Assembly (NCBI RefSeq): GCF_900177805.1
Contig: NZ_FXAX01000002.1
Location: 62,001 to 126,000, forward strand
Length of the DNA stretch: 64,000 bases
Direction: 5' to 3'
DNA from: Fibrobacter sp. UWB13
GTDB lineage: Bacteria > Fibrobacterota > Fibrobacteria > Fibrobacterales > Fibrobacteraceae
In this document: one piece after another, positions 24,687 to 33,455 of the stretch
How the letters are laid out: every line of letters starts with the position of its first letter
How positions within the stretch are numbered: the first letter of the stretch is position 1
Notes under the pieces: generated by a model
Told to the model about the DNA's origin: nothing
The model's database searches: none
What the model saw: only the letters and a program-made list of their open reading frames with translations
Position numbers and translations under genes: made by a program

Positions 24687-25400
24687 TTAGATGCAGGAAG
24701 TAAAAGCAGCACGAAGAGCGGAGAGAGCATCCTTAATGCGCCAGGTGGATTTATCGCGGGTGGTGGCAAAGTTGCTTACCGCACGGATTTCGTAGCAAGG
24801 GACGCCAAAGGCGTGGCAAATCGAGAAGCAGGCAGCCCCTTCCATCGATTCGACATCGACATTGAAGTTTTCGACACGTTCTTTCGCCATGGACGCAGTT
24901 CCCGTGCAGCAATTGACGCTGAGACCGGCAACAGGCTTTAGATTCGAAAGCCAGGCGGGAACGCCCCGTAACGACGAAGATTCGTAGACCTGCGCAGACG
25001 TTTGAGGAACAGAGCCATTCGCAGAGGTTGCACAAACTTTGTGCCACGGCGTAAACGAGCCATCACTTTCGACAACGCCAAGGTCCCCTACAACTTCGGA
25101 ATCGACACGGACAACGTCACCCACGTTCAATCCGCGACCGGGATAGGCGCCACAGATGCCCACCAGCACCACATGCGTAAAAGGGCCCTCGGCAGCAAAC
25201 CGAGAGAGCAAAACGGATAAATTTGTTGCAAATTCAAGCAAGCCCATGCCAAGGACAACGGCAAAGCCGCGCCCTTCGGGCAGTTCGACTATTTCGCCTA
25301 AACGAATGTTATTTTGAACAAAGGACTTGCATTCAGGAAAGACTCCAAAAAATTCCAAGTTTGACGCAAACGCAAACAAAGGAACAAAGTTGTCTTCCAT
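24687..25400 (-). CDS. mqnB: Futalosine hydrolase (MqnB)
   Basis: The ATG at 25400 starts MEDNFVPLFAFASNLEFF and lies 10 bp after the pfkB stop. The 237-residue protein belongs to the nucleoside phosphorylase/MTA-SAH nucleosidase fold, with VLVGICGAYPGRGLNVGDVV and the active-site VDVESMEGAACFSICHAFG, where Glu recognises the nucleoside ribose. RAVSNFATTRD near the end fits futalosine nucleosidase rather than MTA/SAH nucleosidase. Its neighbour mqnD supports this. It releases hypoxanthine from futalosine. Confidence 0.9.
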   Translation of the reverse strand: MEDNFVPLFAFASNLEFFGVFPECKSFVQNNIRLGEIVELPEGRGFAVVLGMGLLEFATNLSVLLSRFAAEGPFTHVVLVGICGAYPGRGLNVGDVVRVDSEVVGDLGVVESDGSFTPWHKVCATSANGSVPQTSAQVYESSSLRGVPAWLSNLKPVAGLSVNCCTGTASMAKERVENFNVDVESMEGAACFSICHAFGVPCYEIRAVSNFATTRDKSTWRIKDALSALRAAFTSCI

Positions 25401-25410
25401 CGTAAAGTCC

Positions 25411-26367
25411 TTATTCGAGGCGTTCGACCTTTGTCGAGAGCTCGTTTTCAAGTTCCATGACTCGGTCTAAGCTCAAGTTCCACGGGCGTTCGACTTCACA
25501 GCGGGCACTTGCCACAGCAGTAGCCTTAGCCAAGCAGCTTTCAAAGCTCAGATTTTGTTCGAAAGCATAGAGCCAGCCCGCAAAGAACGAGTCTCCGGCG
25601 CCGATATCATTTTTGACCGTAATCGTAGGCGGCTGCAACTGGATGCCCTGGAATTTCTTTTCCATAAGGCGGAAGGCACGCACAGGAGCGTCCTCTTCAG
25701 TCACAACGAGATTCTTGATCGGGAGGCGTTCAAGGACAGCGGTTGCAGTCATCTTCCAGAACTGCGGACTCGACTTGACCTGTGGAATGCCCATGCGTTC
25801 CAAGAGCTTGCAATACTCCAGCATGTTGATTTTCAGGAGATCCACGCCCTTTTCAAGAAGCTCATCAATGCTATCAATGGCATCGACAAAGATGTGCTTA
25901 TCGCTAAAGTCTAGCTCATTGAACATCTTCGCGTTAAAGCCTTGCGGGAACGTTCCACACAAAGCGATATACTGCGTCGAATCCCAGTAATCATTCAGCG
26001 TTTGTGCAAAATCGTCGTTCTCGGAATCCGCAAGAGTCGGAGACGGCTCCACGAGCTCCGTCGTGTCGCCGTTACAAGCAATCGTCGTGCAGATGCGCGT
26101 ATTTTCGCGAATCCAGATCGGCACCTGCTGGATGCCACAAGCAGAAAGCTCATCAAAGATTTTTTCTCCGTTCCCGGCACCGAGGAAATGCATCAAGCGG
26201 GGCGTGCCGCCCAAGAGCTGCAACACACGGCAGCAGTTGATGCCTTTACCCGACGCGTATTCCTTGACCTTGGAGATGCGGTGCACTTCACCTGGAGTAA
26301 ACTTATCCAGAAAGAACACCCTCTGCCAAGCAGGATTCAAACCGAGAACTAAGATTTCCCTTGACAT
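25411..26367 (-). CDS. PfkB-family sugar kinase (1-phosphofructokinase-like)
   Basis: 318 residues. The N terminus ILVLGLNPAWQRVFFLDKF and the stretch YASGKGINCCRVLQLLGG (N-terminal PfkB signature) resemble the FruK/LacC subgroup. The catalytic motif TVKNDIGAGDSFFAGWLYAF contains the GAGD anion hole and base Asp. The likely substrate is a phosphorylated hexose such as fructose 1-phosphate or tagatose 6-phosphate, but no sugar transport gene lies nearby to confirm it. It is 8 bp downstream of tyrS and 10 bp upstream of mqnB, hence probably in that operon. Confidence 0.85.
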   Translation of the reverse strand: MSREILVLGLNPAWQRVFFLDKFTPGEVHRISKVKEYASGKGINCCRVLQLLGGTPRLMHFLGAGNGEKIFDELSACGIQQVPIWIRENTRICTTIACNGDTTELVEPSPTLADSENDDFAQTLNDYWDSTQYIALCGTFPQGFNAKMFNELDFSDKHIFVDAIDSIDELLEKGVDLLKINMLEYCKLLERMGIPQVKSSPQFWKMTATAVLERLPIKNLVVTEEDAPVRAFRLMEKKFQGIQLQPPTITVKNDIGAGDSFFAGWLYAFEQNLSFESCLAKATAVASARCEVERPWNLSLDRVMELENELSTKVERLE

Positions 26368-26375
26368 CGCTTACC

Positions 26376-27593
26376 TTAGAAGTTCACCTTGAAGAACTTG
26401 CGCTTGCCCACCTGGACAACGAGTTGGTCGCCACCCTTGATTTCAATCTGGGCTTGCGGATCAGCGAGCTTTTCGCCACCAATCTTCACACCGCCGTTCT
26501 GCACCATGCGGCGGGCTTCGCCCTTGGAAGCAAACGCCTTGATGTTCACGAGCAAGTCGAGAGCGCCATAAGTACCAGCATCGACAGAGCATTCGAGAGC
26601 ATCACTCGGGATAGCGTTACCGCTGTGGATTTCGCGTTCCTTGGCGGCAGCGGCTTCGGCAGCTTCGGCACCATAGTACTGCGTCACGATGTCGATAGCG
26701 AGGCGGTGCTTAGCATCGTTCGGGTTCATCTTGCCAGCGGCAATGTCAGCCATCATCTGCTTGACTTCTTCGAGCGGGATGTTCGTCAAAAGTTCGAACC
26801 AGTTCTCGACAATATTGTCGGAGAGGCTGTAAATCTTGTGGTACATCACGTCAGCCGGTTCGTTAAGACCAACGTAGTTGCCGATGGACTTGGACATCTT
26901 GACCTTGCCATCTGTACCGAGCAAAATCGGCATGAAGAGACCAATCTGCGGTTCCATGCCTTCAAAAATCTGAAGGTCGCGACCACGGAGCACGTTGAAC
27001 TTCTGGTCGGTGCCGCCGAGTTCCACGTCACTCTGGATAGCAACGGAATCGTAGCCCTGCATCATCGGATACATGAATTCGTGGAGGCTGATCGGCGTGT
27101 TTGCCGTATAGCGGTTGTGGAAGTCTTCACGTTCGAGCATCTGGGCGACTGTGAACTGGCCCATGAGTTCCGTGACCTTGCTGAACGGGAGCTTGGAGAA
27201 CCATTCGCCGTTGTAGTGGATTTCGACCTGTTCGCGACGGACAACCTTGAAAAACTGTTCCTGATATTCCTTGGCGTTTTCGAGAACCTGTTCGTGCGTA
27301 AGGCGCGGACGAGCCTTGTTGCGGCCGCTCGGGTCACCAATCTGCGCGGTGTAGTCACCCACGATGAGGACGACCGTATGACCGAGGTCCTGGAACTGGC
27401 GGAGCTTGCGCATCACGACCGTATGACCGAAGTGAACGTCCGGAGCCGTCGGGTCCACACCCATCTTGATACGGAGGGGCTTACCCGTTTCGTAGGACTT
27501 CTGGAGTTTCTTTTCGAGTTCATCTTGCGGCACGATGTCGGTCACGCCGCGCATCAAAATTTCAAGCTGTTCTTTAACAGGACGGAATTGCAT
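26376..27593 (-). CDS. tyrS: Tyrosyl-tRNA synthetase
   Basis: 405 residues, class I synthetase. The HIGH-like motif is HFGH in PTAPDVHFGHTVVMRKL, and the second signature is KMSKS in GKVKMSKSIGNYVGL. The C-terminal ~60 residues form an S4 RNA-binding domain (VQNGGVKIGGEKLADPQAQI). It charges tRNA-Tyr in the cytoplasm. The KMSKS form and length fit the TyrZ-like clade. It heads the run tyrS-pfkB-mqnB-mqnD. No Shine-Dalgarno is present; a heptad array starts 3 nt upstream of the ATG. Confidence 0.95.
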   Translation of the reverse strand: MQFRPVKEQLEILMRGVTDIVPQDELEKKLQKSYETGKPLRIKMGVDPTAPDVHFGHTVVMRKLRQFQDLGHTVVLIVGDYTAQIGDPSGRNKARPRLTHEQVLENAKEYQEQFFKVVRREQVEIHYNGEWFSKLPFSKVTELMGQFTVAQMLEREDFHNRYTANTPISLHEFMYPMMQGYDSVAIQSDVELGGTDQKFNVLRGRDLQIFEGMEPQIGLFMPILLGTDGKVKMSKSIGNYVGLNEPADVMYHKIYSLSDNIVENWFELLTNIPLEEVKQMMADIAAGKMNPNDAKHRLAIDIVTQYYGAEAAEAAAAKEREIHSGNAIPSDALECSVDAGTYGALDLLVNIKAFASKGEARRMVQNGGVKIGGEKLADPQAQIEIKGGDQLVVQVGKRKFFKVNF

Positions 27594-27595
27594 TT

Positions 27596-27687
27596 TAGTT
27601 ACTAGTTAATAGTTGATAGTTGTTAGTTAATTTACGGGGTAAAGATAGCAATTAGTAGTTATTGGTTATTGGTCATTAGTCATTAGA
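27596..27687. repeat. Two heptad repeat arrays upstream of tyrS
   Basis: Array one (27596-27630) is TAGTTAC, TAGTTAA, TAGTTGA, TAGTTGT, TAGTTAA. Array two (27656-27687) is TAGTTAT, TGGTTAT, TGGTCAT, TAGTCAT, TAGA. They flank a 25-bp unique spacer. Array one begins 3 nt from the tyrS start codon. Confidence 0.9.
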
Positions 27688-27747
27688 GATGTCGCATAAC
27701 GCAAGACTATGCTTCAAAATCATCATTTTCAGCAATAAGCAGCTATA

Positions 27748-28638
27748 TTATTTTCGCTTTTTAGATTGGCGCTGGAGAATGTACTTCGTCAAAAAATTGT
27801 AGAATTGTTCCGTTTTAGAATTGTCCTGCTTATTGCGACGGAGCGAAACCACGATATCGCGCTTGAAATCCGTATCGGTAATTTCAAGGAGCCGAACGCG
27901 CTTGTGGTCCATTTTTCCCCATGAAAGTTCCGGCCAAAAACCCACGCCAATGCCTGCAGCAACAGCTTCCTTGACTACCGCAGCGTTATCACTTTCGAAT
28001 GTAACGTTTGTATGGAATCCGATACTATCGCAAAGTTCGTTGCAAATTTGTCTATACTGTTTGGAACCGTAAAGACGGATGAACTTTTCGTCTTTCAAAT
28101 CAAAGAGCGAAATGGAATCGAGCTTTTTGTACTGAGCGGTATTTGGAACTGCTAAATAAATTTTTTCGGAATGGACAAACGTTTCGTCACTTTCGGTGTT
28201 ATCAAGTTCCGGTCTGTAGTTTGCGTAAGTACGAACACAAATATCAAAGACGCTCGTTTCTTCGTTCTGCACAATGTCCACGTCAATGTCGGAATTACTG
28301 CGTTTGTACTCAATCACGGCACTAGTAATAAGCGTAGAAGCCGCAAGGACGTTCAGTTTGACGTTGTTGTTCTGCTTATCAGACATTTCCTTAAGGAGCG
28401 CAGGGAGCGCCATCATATTTTCGTAAAGCGGTTGAAGCTTTTCGTAAAAGAACTTTCCACTATCCGTGAGCTTGATGTTACGCCCAGAATTTTTGAACAG
28501 AGAAACACCCAGTTCATCTTCGAGCTTGTGGATAGCTTGTGTGAGCGCAGGTTGGACGATGCAGAGGTTCTTTGCACTTTGCGTGACATGTTCCGTGCGA
28601 GCCACCTCCAAGAAGTATTTTAGCTGAGTCAGTTCCAT
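27748..28638 (-). CDS. LysR-family transcriptional regulator
   Basis: The ATG at 28638 gives MELTQLKYFLEVARTEHVTQ, the normal LysR N terminus; the longer frame overlaps the upstream gene. The 296-residue protein has a winged helix-turn-helix (about 15-60, SAKNLCIVQPALTQAIHKLE) and a substrate-binding domain with GIGVGFWPELSWG. The C terminus is basic (YILQRQSKKRK). It starts 13 bp after the NifA-like gene and may be co-transcribed with it. The regulated genes are unknown. Confidence 0.9.
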   Translation of the reverse strand: MELTQLKYFLEVARTEHVTQSAKNLCIVQPALTQAIHKLEDELGVSLFKNSGRNIKLTDSGKFFYEKLQPLYENMMALPALLKEMSDKQNNNVKLNVLAASTLITSAVIEYKRSNSDIDVDIVQNEETSVFDICVRTYANYRPELDNTESDETFVHSEKIYLAVPNTAQYKKLDSISLFDLKDEKFIRLYGSKQYRQICNELCDSIGFHTNVTFESDNAAVVKEAVAAGIGVGFWPELSWGKMDHKRVRLLEITDTDFKRDIVVSLRRNKQDNSKTEQFYNFLTKYILQRQSKKRK

Positions 28639-28651
28639 AAAGGGAAATATA

Positions 28652-30181
28652 CTATTTACTAAAGGCGGTGAGGTCGATGCCGAGCTGTTTGATTTTGTAA
28701 GTGAGGATGCGCGGGGTGGTCGAAAGACTGCGAGCAGCGGCGGCCATTTTGCCCTTGCTACTCTTGAGAGCATCGCAAATGATGTCGCGTTCGTACGCTT
28801 CGACCATGAGCTTGAGGTTTCCGCTCACAGGTGTTCCGCTCGTTTCGTCGGTCTGAATCGTCGGCGGGAAGTGATGCGGGTAAATGACATCTTCTTCGGT
28901 CAAGAGCACCGCACGTTCAATCGCATTTTCGAGTTCGCGCACATTGCCCGGCCACGGGTAGCTCATGAGCATTTCAATCGTACCGCGAGCAAGGCGACGC
29001 ACGTTTTTACCCACCAATCGGCAGTAATGGTCAACAAAGTAATCCGCCAAGAGCACAATGTCGGTACGGCGTTTGCGCAGAGGCGGCACGTAAATCGGAA
29101 CGATGTGAAGCTGGTAGTACAAGTCTTCGCGGAAAGTTCCATCCGAGACCATCTGCTGCAAGTTTTTGGTGGTCGCGCAAATCACGCGCACGTTCACTTT
29201 TTTCGGGAAGCGAGCGCCTACGCGCTCCATTTCGCCCTGTTGCAAAAGGCGAAGCAACTTTATCTGCAAATTCGGCGTGAGTTCCGCAACTTCATCGAGG
29301 AAAAGTGTTCCGCCTTCAGCCTGCTCTACGCGGCCCGGCGCCTCGTTGACGACGCCAACCAAGGCGCCCTTTTCGCTACCGAAAAGTTCCCGGTCCAGAA
29401 CGGACTCCGGGAGAGCCGCACAATGCACTCGCACAAACGGCCCTAAATTGCGGTCTGAACGGAAATGAATAGCTTCTGCAACAAGACCTTTACCAGTCCC
29501 CACCTCCCCCACAATGAGCGCTGGAAGCGGGCTTCGAGCCACCTGGTCAATTTGCGTATAAACCTGTTGCATCTCGGGCGTTTTACCGATGATATTGTCC
29601 GGCTGGAAACGCGCCTTGAGTTCCATTGCCATGCGTTCGTTTTCGGCCTTGAGGATTTCGTTTTCTTCTCGTGCCTGGCGGCGGAGTTTCACAGCAGTCG
29701 CAAGCATCTGCGCGATAATTTCGAGCAAATGAATCTGATCGTTGAGGTTTGCCTCATCGGGATTATGTTCGTCGGCACTCAAGGCACCAACGACTTCCTG
29801 TTCCATGATAATCGGAACACAAAGGAACGCCTTGTCCTCAGTCTTACCACGGCCCGTGCGGTCCAAGAAATCCGGATCTTTCGCAACGGACGGGATGATA
29901 ATCGGTTTACCCGTTTCGACGACGCGGCCGGTGATACCTTCACCAACCTTGTAACGGCCCTTGCTCGCCTGGCGGCTGCTCAAGCCTTCTGCAATTTCGA
30001 TGGAAATTTCGCCCGTGTGACGATTGTACAAAGTGAGAGTGGCATGTTCAACGCCCATCACCGATTCGACGGTCTGCAATACAGGATGCGCCACCGTTTC
30101 AAAATCAAGACTCTGGTTCAAAATGGAGCTGATCTTGTAGAGCAGCTCTAGTTCTTGAATCTTGGCGTGAGTCGTAGACAT
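28652..30181 (-). CDS. NifA-like GAF/AAA+/Fis regulator with altered GAFTGA loop
   Basis: 509 residues. An N-terminal GAF domain (about 20-165) is followed by an AAA+ sigma-54 activator core (about 195-420) and a Fis-type helix-turn-helix at the C terminus (KMAAAARSLSTTPRILTYKI). Walker A reads GEVGTGKG (225-232) and Walker B GTLFLDEV (291-298). The sigma-54 contact loop, normally GAFTGA, is GALVGV at 272-277, so the Phe and Thr needed in classical activators are absent. The architecture is that of NifA. It either contacts sigma-54 in an unusual way or acts without it. Confidence 0.9.
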   Translation of the reverse strand: MSTTHAKIQELELLYKISSILNQSLDFETVAHPVLQTVESVMGVEHATLTLYNRHTGEISIEIAEGLSSRQASKGRYKVGEGITGRVVETGKPIIIPSVAKDPDFLDRTGRGKTEDKAFLCVPIIMEQEVVGALSADEHNPDEANLNDQIHLLEIIAQMLATAVKLRRQAREENEILKAENERMAMELKARFQPDNIIGKTPEMQQVYTQIDQVARSPLPALIVGEVGTGKGLVAEAIHFRSDRNLGPFVRVHCAALPESVLDRELFGSEKGALVGVVNEAPGRVEQAEGGTLFLDEVAELTPNLQIKLLRLLQQGEMERVGARFPKKVNVRVICATTKNLQQMVSDGTFREDLYYQLHIVPIYVPPLRKRRTDIVLLADYFVDHYCRLVGKNVRRLARGTIEMLMSYPWPGNVRELENAIERAVLLTEEDVIYPHHFPPTIQTDETSGTPVSGNLKLMVEAYERDIICDALKSSKGKMAAAARSLSTTPRILTYKIKQLGIDLTAFSK

Positions 30182-30217
30182 AGACTAAGAATATAAATTT
30201 TTTAAGCCGTATAAAAA

Positions 30218-30247
30218 GGAGATGCCCGCTCGGAGGCGGGCATGACA
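30218..30247. repeat. Palindromic intergenic repeat element
   Basis: GGAGATGCCCGCTCGGAGGC is followed by GGGCATGACA; arms ATGCCCG (30222-30228) and CGGGCAT (30237-30243). It matches the element at 43228-43257. On the minus strand the hairpin is followed by CTCCTTTTT, so this copy could also act as a terminator for yqeY. Confidence 0.85.
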
Positions 30248-30269
30248 AAGCGTGGCTGGAAGCGTAGCG

Positions 30270-30740
30270 TTACTTCAACGCTTCTTGAACGAGGGCGGAT
30301 GCGCGCTTGGCGTCAAAACGACCCTTGACCTTCGGGGAAAGTTCCTTCATGATCTTTCCCATGTCCTTCGGAGAAGAGGCGCCCGTTGCAGCCTTGATTT
30401 CGGCGATGAGAGCCTTGACTTCGTCTTCAGTCATTTCAGCCGGCATGTACTTGCGGTAAATGGCGATGACAGCTTCTTCCGCCGGGATCTTGTCCAGGAA
30501 ACCGCCCTTCTTGAGGATTTCGATGGATTCCTGTTTCTGCTTCACGCTCTTGGCGAGAACGTCGATGCACATGGCATCGGTAATGCTTTCGGTAATCTGT
30601 GCCGGAGTGGCACCAGACTTCATAGCTTCGTTCTTGATGTCAGAATGGAGCGTACGAAGAGTTCCGAGAGTTTCGGCATCGTGAGCCTTCATGGCAGTCT
30701 TGATGTCGTCGAGAATCTGGGTAAGCAAAGCACAACTCAT
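30270..30740 (-). CDS. yqeY: GatB/YqeY domain protein
   Basis: 156 residues beginning MSCALLTQILDDIKTAMKAHD, with GAGG 6 nt upstream of the ATG. The all-helical YqeY fold is recognised from LRTLHSDIKNEAMKSG, IYRKYMPAEMTEDEV and SPKDMGKIMKELSPKVKGR. The domain resembles the tRNA-binding tail of the GatB amidotransferase subunit. Its role is not settled. rpsU-yqeY neighbourhood is widely conserved in bacteria, and the order is the same here with a 125-bp gap. Confidence 0.93.
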   Translation of the reverse strand: MSCALLTQILDDIKTAMKAHDAETLGTLRTLHSDIKNEAMKSGATPAQITESITDAMCIDVLAKSVKQKQESIEILKKGGFLDKIPAEEAVIAIYRKYMPAEMTEDEVKALIAEIKAATGASSPKDMGKIMKELSPKVKGRFDAKRASALVQEALK

Positions 30741-30801
30741 ATTGACCTCGAGCGATTATAACGCTTCGCTCCAAGCGATGAAGATTTGTTATAAAACACC
30801 T

Positions 30802-30834
30802 AATGAGTCATCAGCGCAAGCTGACAACTCATTA
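30802..30834. other. Imperfect hairpin between rpsU and yqeY
   Basis: AATGAGT and ACTCATT pair as outer arms, with an inner TCAGC/GCTGA stem and GCAA loop. No immediate T tract follows on the minus strand, so it is at best a weak terminator or RNA processing site. Confidence 0.4.
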
Positions 30835-30865
30835 AAGCTTAACAAAGTCCGATTAAGGAATCGAA

Positions 30866-31075
30866 TTAGTAGAGACGCTTGCGGTTCTGGTCAGCAATCT
30901 CTTTGAGACGCTTGCGACGAGCAGCCGTTTCAATACGCTTCTTTTCTTCGGAGGGCTTTTCGAAACGCTGACGTTTCTTGACGTCGGAAATGATACCATT
31001 CTTTTCGCAAGACTTGGTGAAACGCTTGAGAGCGCGTTCGAAAGGTTCGTTGGACTTAACAATAACGCCGATCAC
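30866..31075 (-). CDS. rpsU: 30S ribosomal protein S21
   Basis: 69 residues starting at a GTG (31075) with AAAGGA 7 nt upstream. NEPFERALKRFTKSCEKNGI and RQRFEKPSEEKKR are the S21 signature. The C terminus is strongly basic. S21 sits near the anti-Shine-Dalgarno end of 16S rRNA and helps select initiation sites. It has its own near-consensus promoter. Confidence 0.96.
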   Translation of the reverse strand: MIGVIVKSNEPFERALKRFTKSCEKNGIISDVKKRQRFEKPSEEKKRIETAARRKRLKEIADQNRKRLY

Positions 31076-31114
31076 GATAATCCTTTGGTTAAAATTTCAT
31101 TTTTTTGATAGCCA

Positions 31115-31143
31115 AATATACCTAAATATTTGGTTTCTGTCAA
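31115..31143 (-). promoter_or_regulatory. Promoter of rpsU
   Basis: On the minus strand TTGACA (31143-31138) and TATATT (31120-31115) are separated by 17 bp. The start codon lies 39 bp further on. Confidence 0.88.
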
Positions 31144-31182
31144 GGGTAACATTTTGTAAGCACATTCCCGAGTGCTTTCCGG

Positions 31183-33117
31183 TTAAATACCATTACCCCC
31201 TTTATATTCCATTGCAAGCATGGTAATGTCGTCAAACTGCGACGCTTTCCTTGTAAACGCATCAATTTGGCGTTTGACAAAGCGGCACATTTCCTTGGTG
31301 CCTTTTCCACCGCCATGCGTAAGTGCATCGAGCAACCTATCGTTGCCGAACAGCTCATTATGCTCGTTGGTCGCTTCCGTCACTCCATCCGTGTAGAGGA
31401 ACAACGTATCGCCCGGAGCTAGTTCGAGCGTCTGCATCTTGTAGTGAGAGTTCTCCATTGCCGCCATGACGACTCCAGCCTTGCTCTTCGCAAATTCAGC
31501 AGAGCCATCCTTGTGGCGGATGACCGGCGGGTTATGCCCAGCCGAAGCAAACTCCACATGTCCGGTCTTCAAATCGACAATGCCCATCCAGACCGTCACG
31601 AACATGTTCGCGCGATTGCGCTTGGCAAGCTCATAGTTTGCCCTTTCAAAGGTCTCAACAACAGACTTCAAGTTCTGCGCCATCGTTCGCAGTACAATGC
31701 GCGAAACCATCATGAACAACGCGGCAGGAACGCCCTTGCCCGAGACGTCACCCACGACCACGCATAGACGTCCGTCGTCCAATTTGAAGAAATCGTAGAA
31801 ATCACCGCCGACTTCCTTCGCCGGCAAAAGGAACGGAGTCAGCTCGTGGTACGGATCCTCAGAGCCTTCTTCCTTTTCATCCATCGACAGGAACCCAATC
31901 TGGATATCCTTTGCAAAGTCTAGTTCGCTTTCGATGCGGTCCAGGTCCTTCTGCTTTTCCATGTGCTCTTTGAGCGAGGTGCGCATGTTCAAGAACGCCC
32001 AACCGAACTGGGCAATCTCGTCGCGCCCAGAGAGGTGCGGAATTGCCACATCAAAGTCGCCCTGTCCCATCTTGTTCGCCGCCACGGCAAGTTCCTTAAG
32101 CGGACGGGACACCCTAGTCGAAATCACGAATATTAGGAGCAGCATCACGACATAGCCGGCAACACTCATCCATGCAAACATTTTTTCTAGAGAGCGCTGG
32201 CTTTCCATGAACTCGTGCGCAGGCCACACAATCATGAACGTCCAACCATTCGACTCCATCGCCTTGAAATAAATAACCGCTTCCTTCCCTTCAGCAGTAG
32301 TCCCCATAAAGAGGCCCTTCTTCATGCTCTGTACAGTCTTTTCGAATTCCGTAACCGTCTGCGAACCCATTTCTACAGACAGATCCGACAAGTTTTCCTT
32401 GAAAACAATCTCGTTCTTGGGGTGCGCGATAATGGTATTGTTCGCGGACAGCACAACGACGTAGCCTGAGTTCGACACAGGAATCGAAGCCACCGTTTCC
32501 TTGAGAAATGCAATCGACATATCGACGCAAAGAACGCCAGCAAAAACAGTATTCCCATAGGCATCCTTTTGGTAAATAGGGGCGGTGTAAATCGCAATCG
32601 GTTCCTTGATAAAGTCTCCGACGAACGGTTCCTGCCAAAGGCCCTTCTGCAAGTTCTTGGTGCTCTTGTACCAAGTTTTTTCGAAGTAGTCCTTGCCCTT
32701 CATGAGCTTGATTTCGTTACCCGAATACTGGGCAAGGCGCATGACCTCCTGATGCCATTTAGCCTTGGGAGCCATTCCCGGCTCGTAAGCGACAACCACG
32801 GCAAGCACCTGCGGAAGCGTCTGGCGGGCATCAAAGACTGCCTGGGTCAAGAAATCGTCGAGATCCTTACCCGACAACATTTCCTTACCGAGCACTTCGG
32901 CATATTCATCGCCGAGCTTTTTACCTTTTTCGAAAAGATTTTCAATGATGGCGACATTCGCAAGACTAATCTCTTCGCCTTTTTCCGTGAGCACCGTCGA
33001 AAGCTCGCTTTGCACCTTAAAACTGAGAACCCCAAACAGCGTCGCGAACACGATGCTGAAACCGACTAGGGTCATCATGGACTGTTTGAATGCCAGTCCG
33101 TGCATATTGAAGCCCAT
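31183..33117 (-). CDS. Membrane SpoIIE-type serine phosphatase with Cache sensor and HAMP
   Basis: 644 residues. A first membrane segment (MMTLVGFSIVFATLFGVLSF) is followed by a large periplasmic double-Cache-like domain (about 40-300, with FVGDFIKEPIAIYTAPIY and AGVLCVDMSIAF), a second membrane segment (MSVAGYVVMLLLIFVIS), a HAMP domain with SRPLKELAVAANKMGQGDFD, and a C-terminal PP2C/SpoIIE phosphatase (VGGDFYDFFKLDDGRLCVVV, GDVSGKGVPAALFM, LFLYTDGVTEATN, FDDITMLAMEY). It should sense an extracellular ligand and dephosphorylate an anti-anti-sigma type partner. No such partner is encoded next to it. Confidence 0.93.
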   Translation of the reverse strand: MGFNMHGLAFKQSMMTLVGFSIVFATLFGVLSFKVQSELSTVLTEKGEEISLANVAIIENLFEKGKKLGDEYAEVLGKEMLSGKDLDDFLTQAVFDARQTLPQVLAVVVAYEPGMAPKAKWHQEVMRLAQYSGNEIKLMKGKDYFEKTWYKSTKNLQKGLWQEPFVGDFIKEPIAIYTAPIYQKDAYGNTVFAGVLCVDMSIAFLKETVASIPVSNSGYVVVLSANNTIIAHPKNEIVFKENLSDLSVEMGSQTVTEFEKTVQSMKKGLFMGTTAEGKEAVIYFKAMESNGWTFMIVWPAHEFMESQRSLEKMFAWMSVAGYVVMLLLIFVISTRVSRPLKELAVAANKMGQGDFDVAIPHLSGRDEIAQFGWAFLNMRTSLKEHMEKQKDLDRIESELDFAKDIQIGFLSMDEKEEGSEDPYHELTPFLLPAKEVGGDFYDFFKLDDGRLCVVVGDVSGKGVPAALFMMVSRIVLRTMAQNLKSVVETFERANYELAKRNRANMFVTVWMGIVDLKTGHVEFASAGHNPPVIRHKDGSAEFAKSKAGVVMAAMENSHYKMQTLELAPGDTLFLYTDGVTEATNEHNELFGNDRLLDALTHGGGKGTKEMCRFVKRQIDAFTRKASQFDDITMLAMEYKGGNGI

Positions 33118-33455
33118 AAGGAAAACCTTTTCTTTTTGCTATAACAAAAATTGTTTTTTATTACATGCAAAAATATATGTAACTTAACGAAACTTGTGTA
33201 GGAGCTCAAATAAATTTTTGTCGAATAAAGACACCACCAAAGCAAGCAAAATCGACAAGTCCAAAACCATTAAACATTTGAGCACCAAATCATAAGTAAA
33301 AACTTGCTTTTTTCGCGTAATTTTATGTAAAATTTCATTAATTTTCGTCAAAACAAATCTTCGTAACTTGCGAAGTATCAAAGACTTATGTATATTCTTT
33401 GTAAGAATATTCCAAACAGCCAAAGCCATTAAAATTTTCAAATCGGAGTACACCA
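33118..33455. other. AT-rich divergent promoter region, no convincing gene
   Basis: This 338-bp gap separates the divergent phosphatase and SPOR lipoprotein genes. It is AT-rich. A good + strand promoter lies at 33368-33396. A 90-codon minus-strand frame beginning with TTG fills much of it but overlaps that promoter and has no ribosome site, so it is not called as a gene. Confidence 0.6.
33368..33396 (+). promoter_or_regulatory. Candidate promoter of the SPOR lipoprotein gene
   Basis: TTGCGA (33368-33373) and TATATT (33391-33396) have a 17-bp spacer; the start codon is 60 bp further on. Confidence 0.65.

Noticed and set aside
24653-24769. Longer start for mqnD with an apparent hydrophobic leader
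   Set aside because: The hydrophobic residues are the translation of the TAGGAAG repeat and of the mqnB 3' end; MqnD is cytosolic and normally begins at the short start.
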